Source: Pseudanabaena sp. UBA1465
GTDB lineage: Bacteria > Cyanobacteriota > Cyanobacteriia > Pseudanabaenales > Pseudanabaenaceae
Assembly (NCBI GenBank): GCA_002325645.1
Contig: DCSN01000129.1
Location: 14,805-42,493 of the forward strand
Length of the DNA stretch: 27,689 bases
Direction: 5' to 3'
The position numbers were made by a program, and so were the translations under genes. Shown here in pieces: positions 16,541-22,461 of the stretch. Every line of letters begins with the position of its first letter. The first letter of the stretch is position 1. The notes below the pieces were generated by a model, which did not search any database, had not been told where the DNA came from, and saw only the letters and a program-made list of their open reading frames with translations.

Positions 16541-16602
16541 ATTCAGGATAAAACCTAAGTATTTTTAAGTCACTAACAAATTGTGCGTTGATTGTACGTT
16601 TG
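16541..16602 (-). promoter_or_regulatory. Shared upstream block, copy 2
   Basis: This is a near-copy of the block at 15941-16001, including the TTGTGCGTTG/TTGTACGTTTG pair (16581-16602), 60 bases upstream of the 16480 start on the minus strand. Beyond it (16603-16719) I see nothing coding before the IS element. Confidence 0.5.
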
Positions 16603-16719
16603 AATCTCTGATCTCCAAGTACAGGACAAAAAATCAAAAATGGAACAGCAAAATCGTCTAAAAACTTTATTCCGTATGGGGCGCGAGTGTTTTGCTTAAA
16701 ACTCTTGCTAGGAAAGCGA

Positions 16720-17493
16720 GTAGTCCGCCAGATGTAAGGATAAAATTATAAAAGAACTTTTAGACAGTTAATTACCAATGCCAAATTGTCCCAAATGTGG
16801 ATCAAAAGATGTGGTCAAAAATGGTTTTATTCATAACGGGAATCAAAATCATAAATGTAAAGCCTGTGGTCGCCAGTTTGTTGAAGCACCACGGCAAAAA
16901 ATAATCTCTGAAGGAACCAAAGCCTTGATTGACAAACTCTTACTTGAGAAGATTCCTCTTGCAGGTATTGCCAGAGTTTGCGAGGTTTCTGAAACTTGGT
17001 TACAAGATTATGTTAATCGTAAATACGAGGCAATTCCTCAACAAGCGAATGTATCCGCTAAAAAAAGGAAGACTAACGATTCAGTGTGATGAGATGTGGT
17101 CGTTTGTTGGTAATCAAGGCAACAAGCAGTGGATTTGGTTAGCTATTGATGTCGAAACCCGCGAAATTGTTGGCGTTCATATCGGCGATCGCTCCGAACA
17201 AGGAGCCAAAAAACTTTGGGATTCTTTGCCAAGTGTATACCGTCAGTGTGCGGTCGCTTACACCGATTTTTGGAGGGCTTACGCTCTTGTATTCCCTACA
17301 CAACGTCACAAAGCTGTTGGTAAGGAGTCTGGTAAAACCAATTATATTGAGCGGTTTAACTGTACGATGCGGCAACGTGTTTCCCGATTAGTTCGTAAAA
17401 CCCTCTCTTTTTCTAAAAAACTAGAAAACCACATTGGTGCTATCTGGTTCTTTATTCATCACTACAACTCATCCTTACTTGTTTAGGACTACC
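16720..17493 (+). mobile_element. IS1-family insertion sequence
   Basis: The transposase frames span 16778-17486. GTAGTCC (16720-16726) and its complement GGACTAC (17487-17493) lie just outside the frames and may be the inner part of short terminal inverted repeats. This would give about 774 bp, close to IS1 (768 bp). No convincing target-site duplication is seen, so the exact ends are uncertain. The right end abuts the first intein-derived repeat at 17500. Confidence 0.65.
16778..17486 (+). CDS. IS1-family transposase in two overlapping frames (frameshift needed)
   Basis: The first frame (16778-17089) has an N-terminal zinc ribbon (CPKCGSKD... CKACGRQF) and an HTH-like segment, as in InsA. 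The second frame (open 16929-17486) has the DDE catalytic part: Asp in QCDEMW, Asp in AYTDFW, Glu in YIERFN, then RQRVSRLVRKT. The frames join at a run of seven A (17060-17066). Reading the two as one protein of about 235 residues needs a +1 (or -2) shift, from AAA AAA AGG to AAA AAA GGA. Classical IS1 uses a -1 shift at an A-rich heptamer. So either this element uses +1/-2 slippage or transcript slippage, or the A-run has gained or lost a base and the gene is broken. Length and motifs are otherwise complete. Confidence 0.82.
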
Positions 17494-17499
17494 AACAAC

Positions 17500-17591
17500 T
17501 CTAACCCACGCTCAAAAATCAAGAGCGATCGCCACCATGTCACGATCAGTAGTCATGAACTGATGATCCTTAGTGGCTTTGATGCGATCGC
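17500..17591 (-). repeat. Intein-derived repeat, copy 1
   Basis: On the minus strand this reads like the dnaE split N-intein from the block B segment onward. Translated, it gives DRIKATKDHQFMTTD, then RDMVAIALDF and a stop; the DNA after the stop again matches the end of the intein segment (GAGCGTGGGTTAGA). It lies directly right of the IS1 element. An internal ATCAG/CTGAT pair could form a small hairpin. Confidence 0.8.
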
Positions 17592-17667
17592 TTGTTTGTG
17601 GTGAGAGGTGATCGCGCTATAAGTTACAATCGAGATCATATGGTGAGAAATATCAACTATTGAGTCA

Positions 17668-17907
17668 ATGAGTCCAACTGTTTTTCGTAAGGACGGCTAC
17701 CGTTTTTATTTTTTCTCCAGAGAAGAATCGAGAATGCACGTCCATGTTCAATCTCAACATGGTGAAGCTAAATTTTGGCTAGAGCCAATGGTTGAACTTG
17801 CTCAACATACAGGCATCTCTCAACGTGAAATCAATGCAGCCCTTAAACTTGTAAAAGACAATGAACAAGAAATCCGTATTGCTTGGAACAGACATTTCCC
17901 AAGTTGA
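17668..17907 (+). CDS. DUF4160 protein, toxin-antitoxin-like pair, first gene
   Basis: This 79-residue protein matches DUF4160: a start with FRKDGYRFYFFSREE, the conserved MHVHV (about 24-28), then GEAKFWLEP and a C-terminal helix with REIN.AL.LVK.N. Its role is unproven. DUF4160 genes usually precede DUF2442 genes, and the pair is often listed among putative toxin-antitoxin modules. Here the next gene starts 47 bases before this one stops, in another frame, which fits co-expression. The start at 17668 has no strong ribosome-binding site. Confidence 0.82.
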   Translation: MSPTVFRKDGYRFYFFSREESRMHVHVQSQHGEAKFWLEPMVELAQHTGISQREINAALKLVKDNEQEIRIAWNRHFPS

Positions 17908-18130
17908 AGTAACTAACATATCCCCACATGGTCTTTGGTTACTTTTAAACAATGAAGAACTTTTTCTACCATTTTGTGAATTTCCTTGGTTTCGAGATGC
18001 CAGTATTTCTAAAATATTTAATGTAGAACTTCCATCCCCAAACCATCTTTACTGGTCAGATTTAGACATTGATATATCTGTTGAATCGATTCGCAATCCA
18101 GAAAACTTTCCACTCTTTAGCCAAATCTAA
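17861..18130 (+). CDS. DUF2442 protein, partner of the DUF4160 gene
   Basis: This 89-residue protein matches DUF2442: ISQVEVTNISPHGLWLLLNNEELFLPFCEFPWFRDASI, then a short linker and LYWSDLDIDISVESI near the end. It overlaps the DUF4160 gene by 47 bases. The last codons and the stop (CAA ATC TAA, 18122-18130) lie in the AAATCTAA edge of the second intein-derived repeat, so the repeat supplies this gene's end. The length is normal, so the join has not damaged the protein. Function unknown; DNA-binding or antitoxin roles have been suggested for the family but this is not shown here. Confidence 0.82.
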   Translation: MNKKSVLLGTDISQVEVTNISPHGLWLLLNNEELFLPFCEFPWFRDASISKIFNVELPSPNHLYWSDLDIDISVESIRNPENFPLFSQI

Positions 18131-18218
18131 CCCACGCTCAAAAATCAAGAGCGATCGCGCTTCTTCTCACCATCAGTAGTCATGAACTTGTGATCCTTAG
18201 TGGCTTTAAGGCGATCGC
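18123..18218 (-). repeat. Intein-derived repeat, copy 2
   Basis: The minus strand translates to DRLKATKDHKFMTTDGEKK and then runs out of frame because of one extra base after GGTGAG. The DNA end (TTTTTGAGCGTGGGTTAGATTTGG) is kept in pieces that match dnaE. Differences from dnaE in the first half fall mostly in third codon positions. Confidence 0.8.
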
Positions 18219-18251
18219 TTTGATAGAATAATTGTAGAAAGCGACAATGTT

Positions 18252-18644
18252 ATGAATATGAAAACAATCACAAATTCATCATTAGCGAAACTTAATCCCC
18301 ATTCGGCTGAAGGTAAAGCAATACAACGATTACCTCTAGAAGCTGATGATTCTCAGTGGGTCACAACTATTGAAAGGGGAGAAGAAATTGATCTGAATAT
18401 GTTGCAAGAACAAATCAATATTTTTAAAGTTAGTGGGCAAAAGCAAAAGTCGCAAAGCAAAATCTGTATACGCAATTCAGGAGAATCAACTGGTAATTCA
18501 ACAGGATATCCCAAAACTGCCAATGCAGTTACAAGCGCTGTATCCGAGTCTCAAGCAACTGCTATCCACAAATCCACTACATACAAGCCAGTATTTCCCA
18601 AGCCTAAAAGGGGATTTGGCAAATTACCGAGCGCTAGAAGTTGA
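18252..18644 (+). CDS. Putative antitoxin of a RelE-like pair, 3' part uncertain
   Basis: The frame encodes 130 residues, but only about the first 60-70 look like a real protein (KTITNSSLAKLNPHSAEGK, then an acidic helix DDSQWVTTIERGEEIDLN). From about residue 68 it runs in an alternative frame across the toxin gene for 200 bases and is Ser/Thr-rich, as expected of a shadow. A frameshift near 18430 may have removed an original stop, or the antitoxin may really carry an unstructured tail. I do not recognise the antitoxin family. The first ATG (18252) and the third codon ATG (18258) are both possible starts. Confidence 0.5.
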   Translation: MNMKTITNSSLAKLNPHSAEGKAIQRLPLEADDSQWVTTIERGEEIDLNMLQEQINIFKVSGQKQKSQSKICIRNSGESTGNSTGYPKTANAVTSAVSESQATAIHKSTTYKPVFPKPKRGFGKLPSARS

Positions 18645-18786
18645 TTGGGATGATAGTGCATATCGATTGATTTATAGAGTTGTTGATTCTCCTTTCCCAA
18701 AAACAGTTCGGATTATTAGCTTTGACGAACACGATCCCGCTTATGACTCAGCAAAAGAGCGCCTCAGATCTTCAAAATCTAAATAG
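18433..18786 (+). CDS. RelE/ParE-superfamily toxin
   Basis: This 117-residue protein starts at GTG. After a basic N-terminus (GKSKSRKAKS), the pattern HTSQYFPSLKGDLANYRALEV, DDSAYRLIYRV, KTVRIISFDEHDPAYDSAKERL matches cyanobacterial RelE/ParE-like toxins, which cleave mRNA on the ribosome or hit gyrase. The core fold region spans about 50-112. The gene overlaps the upstream antitoxin frame by 212 bases, far more than usual, and its frame is open back to 18397, so the true start could differ. It lies between repeat copies 2 and 3. Confidence 0.68.
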   Translation: MGKSKSRKAKSVYAIQENQLVIQQDIPKLPMQLQALYPSLKQLLSTNPLHTSQYFPSLKGDLANYRALEVDWDDSAYRLIYRVVDSPFPKTVRIISFDEHDPAYDSAKERLRSSKSK

Positions 18787-18818
18787 AGATCGCGTTTCAA
18801 GTTTGTTTTGCTACAGCC

Positions 18819-18925
18819 AAATCTAACCCACGCTCAAATATTGAGCGATCGCTAACATCTCACCATCAGTAGTCATGAACTGATGATCCTTAATGGCTTT
18901 GATGCGATCGCCATTTTCTAACTCA
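18819..18925 (-). repeat. Intein-derived repeat, copy 3 (longest)
   Basis: The minus strand reads ELENGDRIKAIKDHQFMTTD, then GEMLAIAQYLSVG and a stop. The match to dnaE starts earlier than in the other copies, at GAGTT(A/G)GAAAATGG. It forms the 3' half of the truncated vapC frame. CATCAG/CTGATG around a 10-base loop could form a hairpin. Confidence 0.85.
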
Positions 18926-19056
18926 GGTAGTCTGATACAGAAATAATCGCAATATTTTGAAATGGATGTAATACAAGCAAATTTTGGACTGGATTGCTTA
19001 AAGAGAGCAGCACTTAAAATCACATTAGAATCAAGGACTATTCTGCTTTTACTCAT
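18823..19056 (-). pseudogene. vapC: Truncated VapC/PIN toxin fused to intein-derived sequence
   Basis: The frame encodes 77 residues; PIN-domain toxins are usually about 130-140. The N-terminus MSKSRIVLDSNVILSAALFK carries the first PIN strand and the first catalytic Asp (D9). After about residue 27 the PIN sequence ends. About 15 unmatched residues follow, and then from LPELENG onward the protein is the dnaE intein block B segment (copy 3). The other three acidic PIN residues are lost, so nuclease activity is not expected. It follows the vapB-like antitoxin gene with an 8-base overlap. It is an ORF, so a small chimeric product could still be made and could bind the antitoxin. Confidence 0.78.
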
Positions 19057-19264
19057 TGATGATTGCCCGTAAAATCTCTGGAGTTAATCCATTAGCTACA
19101 GTTTCATCACTAAGTCTATCCATCGTATTTTGCAGTTTACTGATTTTCAAAGCTTGTCTCATCCATTGATTGAGCCATGATTGAATCTGTTGTTGTTGTG
19201 CTGGTTGTGAAGATTGAAATGCTTGGGCAATATCTTCATCTATTTGAATAGCGATCGTTTTCAT
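19049..19264 (-). CDS. VapB-like antitoxin
   Basis: This 71-residue protein begins MKTIAIQIDEDIAQAFQ, a beta strand typical of ribbon-helix-helix or similar antitoxins, followed by a Gln-rich helix and LNQWMRQALKISKLQNTMDRLS. Its C-terminal GLTPEILRAIINE is the kind of helix that contacts a PIN toxin. It overlaps the start of the truncated vapC by 8 bases, the usual order for vapBC. With the toxin truncated, this antitoxin may now be an orphan, perhaps still an autorepressor. An inverted repeat at 19307-19331 upstream could be its operator. Confidence 0.7.
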   Translation of the reverse strand: MKTIAIQIDEDIAQAFQSSQPAQQQQIQSWLNQWMRQALKISKLQNTMDRLSDETVANGLTPEILRAIINE

Positions 19265-19306
19265 AGTCTATATCTCATAAATCTGATTATGACTATCTTA
19301 GTTGCT

Positions 19307-19331
19307 TGACAATGAAATGTAAAAATTGTCA
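19307..19331. promoter_or_regulatory. Perfect TGACAAT-N11-ATTGTCA inverted repeat, candidate operator
   Basis: The 7-base arms are perfect. It lies in the divergent region between the vapB-like gene (start 19264) and the poly-G gene (start 19397) and overlaps a TTGACA box. A VapB-type protein could bind here; that is inference. Confidence 0.4.
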
Positions 19332-19396
19332 TAAAATTTGGCATTAAAATGATAAAATACTCAGCATAAATATTTTATAAAACAGGTGGGGTGGTC

Positions 19397-19832
19397 ATGT
19401 TGAATCATCAACGATTACTAGAGAAGCTTTTTACATCATTCATTACAATTTTAACTTCAATTATTGCTGCTGAAGCTGTCATGTCTGATCCCATATTGAT
19501 CGATCCATCCAAAGAATATCAGGAAACCGACTATATTATAAATGGGGGGGGGTAAAGCCTATGACTTTTGTTTTGACAACAAGGTTTTTGGATATATTGT
19601 ACTTTCTGAGGCTGCTAGCGAGAGATTAGTAAGACGTTACCCAGTTCGCTCTAACTGCACAATCCCAGTAACTTCTACTACAGACTCTAACTCCTCCCTC
19701 CCAGTCAGTTCATCATCTGAGTTTTACTCAAATTCTACTAACTTTTCCTCACGCGGAAGTAGTTCCAACGACTGTCCACGAAAAAAAGATGGTACTCCAG
19801 ATTACAGATATAAAGCCTGTAGAGGGCTGTAG
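19397..19832 (+). pseudogene. Small exported protein gene interrupted at a run of nine G, possibly phase-variable
   Basis: The first frame starts at ATG 19397 and gives a signal-like N-terminus (LLEKLFTSFITILTSIIAAEA) but stops at 19553-19555, directly after G9 (19544-19552). A second frame open from 19542 continues without a break to 19832, with YDFCFDNKVFGYIVLSEAA, then a Ser/Thr/Asn-rich linker and a Cys-containing end (CPRKKDGTPDYRYKACRG). With eight G instead of nine the two would read as one 144-residue exported protein. The G-run therefore either broke the gene or acts as an on/off switch by slippage. Family not recognised; the end resembles short YxCHADGT-like exported tails. Confidence 0.6.
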
Positions 19833-19972
19833 ATGGACTTGCTGTATGTACATTTTATAAACAGTCCAAGTTAAGAATTAACTTTTTCTATGCAAGCAAA
19901 GGTAACTTGTAAATTCACACAAAAATCTGAATCTGCACGAATATAAATTTTTAACTCTATTTACAATAAAAC

Positions 19973-21085
19973 ATGATTGATGTTGACATAATTGAACGCT
20001 CTTTAAAGAAAATTCCTGATTACAATCCAGAATTAGCGAAAACAATTCCATCAAGTAATAAGACTAACTTCTTGATTGCCTCTGTCTCAGGCATAGGGCT
20101 TGGTATTTTTCTGATGCTATCATCGCAAAGTGTAGTGAAATTTCTAGGTGGCAGCTTAGCGGCTGGTGGTTTGGGGACATCGGTTTATGTGTTGCAGCGC
20201 AAGACTGATGATTCGACTGAAGCTCAAGAAGAGCGAACTAAATTTAATGTTGCCGAAAACATCCGTAAGGCAAAAAGTTCGGTTGTACAGGAACAACAAG
20301 CTCTAACTAATGCTGCTCATAACTTGCATAGTTTCAAATTTGATACTCCTAATTCAATTGGAGATGAAATTAAATTTAATTCATACAGAGTTTTAGTCAC
20401 CGATCGCCCTGAATCTGTAAATATTGGTTTAAGGGAAGACAAAATTTTATATCGAACAGAAACTTACAATGAATACTACACAACTAAGCGCGGTGAAATG
20501 CGTTCTCGGCAGAAAAAAAGAAAAGTTGCCGACAAGGTAAAGTTTACCATTGCTTTCCCTAGTCGTAAGCGGGCTGTTAAGGGAGTGATGGAGTTTGCAG
20601 ACTACTATCAAATGACTGGACTCTATAATGCTAGGCATTCCCAAGCAGAAAATCTAGCGGAATTCAATAGACGTTATACTGCTGCTCAAGAAAAAGTGAG
20701 TAAAGATGGCGAACAAATTTATTTTTCTCCAGATGAGATTAAAGCGATCGCAGATAACAAAAAACTTGCAGAATTTGACTTGTTGTTGGCTGAAATTGGT
20801 CAAGAAGTATTGGTTGAAGTTGATGAGAGTGAATTTAGCGAGTTCGATCAAAAACTAGGGTTGGATTTGTTATCTAGCAATCCAAATGTTGATGAAGCTG
20901 AGGGATTTTTAGACGGTGATTCTAATAATGCTAGTGATGATGGTCAAGTGGTTGAATTTAAAGAGTCAGATTTGAAATCTATGGGACTTCCCACTATTCG
21001 CGCCCAATTTGGGATTACTGCTCGTAGTTATTCTGAAGCATTTCTAAAATTACAAGAGTTAGGAATTGTAATTCATAAAAGCTAA
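19973..21085 (+). CDS. Membrane-associated protein of unknown function
   Basis: This is a 370-residue protein. An amphipathic N-terminus is followed by one or two hydrophobic segments (about 32-47, FLIASVSGIGLGIFLM, and 53-73, rich in Gly/Leu/Val). Then comes a charged helical section (about 75-115) and a mixed alpha/beta domain (about 118-230) with a Tyr/Arg/Lys-rich hairpin (ETYNEYYTTKRG then RSRQKKRK). The tail is acidic (about 280-330, DEAEGFLDGDSNNASDD). The last 40 residues, DLKSMGLPTIRAQFGITARSYSEAFLKLQELG, look like a small helical domain. I do not recognise the family. It is the only large gene in the repeat island and lies between repeat copies 3 and 4, with a 140-base leader. Confidence 0.6.
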   Translation: MIDVDIIERSLKKIPDYNPELAKTIPSSNKTNFLIASVSGIGLGIFLMLSSQSVVKFLGGSLAAGGLGTSVYVLQRKTDDSTEAQEERTKFNVAENIRKAKSSVVQEQQALTNAAHNLHSFKFDTPNSIGDEIKFNSYRVLVTDRPESVNIGLREDKILYRTETYNEYYTTKRGEMRSRQKKRKVADKVKFTIAFPSRKRAVKGVMEFADYYQMTGLYNARHSQAENLAEFNRRYTAAQEKVSKDGEQIYFSPDEIKAIADNKKLAEFDLLLAEIGQEVLVEVDESEFSEFDQKLGLDLLSSNPNVDEAEGFLDGDSNNASDDGQVVEFKESDLKSMGLPTIRAQFGITARSYSEAFLKLQELGIVIHKS

Positions 21086-21098
21086 CTTGGCGATCGCC

Positions 21099-21180
21099 AA
21101 ATCTAAGCCACGCTCAAAAATTTCATCGATCGCCACCATGTCACGATCAATCGTTATGAACTTATGATCCTTAGTAGCTC
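21099..21180 (-). repeat. Intein-derived repeat, copy 4
   Basis: This copy keeps the intein frame throughout: RATKDHKFITIDRDMVAI followed by DEIFERGLDLAIAK. It shares the RDMVA variant with copy 1 and the DEIFERGLDL end with dnaE and copy 5. It lies 13 bases downstream of the ORF370 stop and 12 bases after the yoeB stop, in the gap between convergent genes. Confidence 0.82.
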
Positions 21181-21192
21181 TAAAATCTCAGT

Positions 21193-21453
21193 CTAATCTT
21201 GATAGTGAAAACGACAAGCAACAACAAGAATGCTATCCTCTAGCACTTCATACACTAATCGATGCTCTGTGTTAATCCGCCTTGACCAATAGCCTGATAG
21301 ATTAGCTTTCAATGGTTCGGGTTTTCCCACGCCTTCGCAGGGATTGCGTAGAGTATCTTTAATCAAAAGATTAATTCTTTTGAGAAGTTTCCTATCGGTA
21401 TCTTGAAACCACAGATAATCATTCCAACCAGCTTCAGTGAATGTTAGTTTCAT
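21193..21453 (-). CDS. yoeB: YoeB/Txe mRNA interferase toxin
   Basis: This 86-residue toxin matches the YoeB family over its full length. The residues known to be catalytic in E. coli YoeB are found at the same positions: Glu46 (PEPL), Arg65 (EHRLVYEV), His83 and Tyr84 (CRFHY). YoeB cleaves mRNA in the ribosomal A site when freed from its antitoxin. The start ATG overlaps the antitoxin stop (ATGA). The 3' end adjoins repeat copy 4. The product looks intact and active. Confidence 0.93.
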   Translation of the reverse strand: MKLTFTEAGWNDYLWFQDTDRKLLKRINLLIKDTLRNPCEGVGKPEPLKANLSGYWSRRINTEHRLVYEVLEDSILVVACRFHYQD

Positions 21454-21704
21454 TCTTCAATTAACGCTCTTTCGATAGTTTGACCCGCCTTTGCAGATTG
21501 AATTGAATCCAGTAGATGTTTGGCATTAAAGGGATTAGATAGCAAATATAAGGTTTCCTGCCAAGCAGAAAACTCGTCTAGAGAGATCAAAATAGCCTTG
21601 TTACCTCTATCATTGCAAAGGATTGTTGGCTGTACGTTGTCAATGATACGATCAATCAATCTATCTAAGTTATGGCTTGCTTCTTGAGTTGTCATTGCAT
21701 CCAT
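21450..21704 (-). CDS. yefM: YefM/Phd-family antitoxin
   Basis: This 84-residue antitoxin begins MDAMTTQEASHNLDRLIDRI, the Phd/YefM N-terminal DNA-binding module, then VQPTILCNDRGNKAILISLDEFSAWQETLYLL (a classic YefM segment) and an acidic toxin-binding C-terminus (SAKAGQTIERALIEE). The frame is open to 21743, but I prefer 21704: AAGGTG lies about 7 bases upstream and the family begins with this Met. The four-base overlap with yoeB is typical of the operon. YefM represses its own promoter and neutralises YoeB. Confidence 0.92.
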   Translation of the reverse strand: MDAMTTQEASHNLDRLIDRIIDNVQPTILCNDRGNKAILISLDEFSAWQETLYLLSNPFNAKHLLDSIQSAKAGQTIERALIEE

Positions 21705-21772
21705 TTTAAACACCTTAATATAATTTGATGACAGATAAATCATAGCTTAATTTCTCGCTGTGGGCGATCGCC

Positions 21773-21868
21773 AAATCTAACCCACGTTCAAAAATCTCAT
21801 CGATCGCTCTTCTTCTCACCATCAGTAGTCATGAACTGATGATCCTTAGTAGCTTTGATGCGATCGCC
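21773..21868 (-). repeat. Intein-derived repeat, copy 5
   Basis: The minus strand translates to GDRIKATKDHQFMTTDGEKK with a one-base insertion, then the DNA for DEIFERGLDL resumes in another frame. It combines the GEKK variant of copy 2 with the ATCGATGAGATTTTTGA end of dnaE. It lies between yefM and the Uma2 gene. Confidence 0.82.
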
Positions 21869-21872
21869 AGTC

Positions 21873-22436
21873 TTAAATATTTGCCATGACCTGATTCATG
21901 GACAAATTCAGATTAGGAAAAACATTAGAAATAATTTGTTCATTCTCTCGATAAATCTTCTCAACATAAGCTCCATTTACTAAACTAAGCACCGAAAAAG
22001 TGCCTAAGAGAAAATCTACAATCCAATACTCAGGAATACCAAATTGAGCATATTCTTCCCGTTTCTCTACTGTGTCCACAGTACGACAAGTTGGGCTAAC
22101 AATCTCAATTACCAATAGGCATGGCTCATACAACATATCAGGCTGATTCCCTAATCCCTGCTTCTGTTTCAAAGTCATGACTAAAACATCAGGTCGGCGA
22201 GTTTTTTTGCCATTGAAAATTTCGGTGCTGTTAACGCGCACACAGTAAGGCAGTTTAGATTGTTGTATTGCGGACTGCAAGAAAAATGCCAAGAACATCA
22301 TGACATCGTTGTGAAATACCGTTGCTGGAGTCACTTCAATTAGTTCTCCGTCATTAAAGTCATAACGCTTGTCCGTGCCGTCATCATAGGTCAGATATTC
22401 TTCAAAGGTGAATTTTCTCGTAGTAGTAACAGTCAT
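21873..22436 (-). CDS. Uma2 family (DUF820) protein
   Basis: This 187-residue Uma2 protein is of normal size. It has FTFEEYLTYDDGTDKRYDFNDGELIEVTP (N-terminal family motif), RRPDVLVM (about 76-83, catalytic Asp position), CLLVIEIVSPTCRTVDTVEKREEYA (about 105-129, with E and K of the active site) and IPEYWIVD. It belongs to the larger GELIEV-type subgroup and differs in sequence from the two other Uma2 proteins in this window, so they are not recent local duplicates. It starts 26 bases after the dnaE stop codon on the same strand. A GAGG site precedes the ATG. Confidence 0.92.
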   Translation of the reverse strand: MTVTTTRKFTFEEYLTYDDGTDKRYDFNDGELIEVTPATVFHNDVMMFLAFFLQSAIQQSKLPYCVRVNSTEIFNGKKTRRPDVLVMTLKQKQGLGNQPDMLYEPCLLVIEIVSPTCRTVDTVEKREEYAQFGIPEYWIVDFLLGTFSVLSLVNGAYVEKIYRENEQIISNVFPNLNLSMNQVMANI

Positions 22437-22461
22437 CAGTTTGCAACCTCTCTGACCATGT

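Noticed and set aside
18433..18644. Ser/Thr-rich C-terminal half of the 18252 frame as a real domain
   Set aside because: It is the alternative reading of the RelE-like toxin gene, which carries the recognisable protein.
19542..19832. ATG at 19542 as the true start of a separate protein
   Set aside because: That start lies in the poly-G run, with no ribosome-binding site, and the upstream frame supplies a signal sequence.
21099..21180. Repeat copy 4 as a separate small gene because its frame is open
   Set aside because: There is no start codon before the block B part (a TGA precedes it) and no ribosome-binding site.
21193..21743. Start of yefM at 21743
   Set aside because: The extra 13 residues lack family similarity; AAGGTG before 21704 supports the shorter form.
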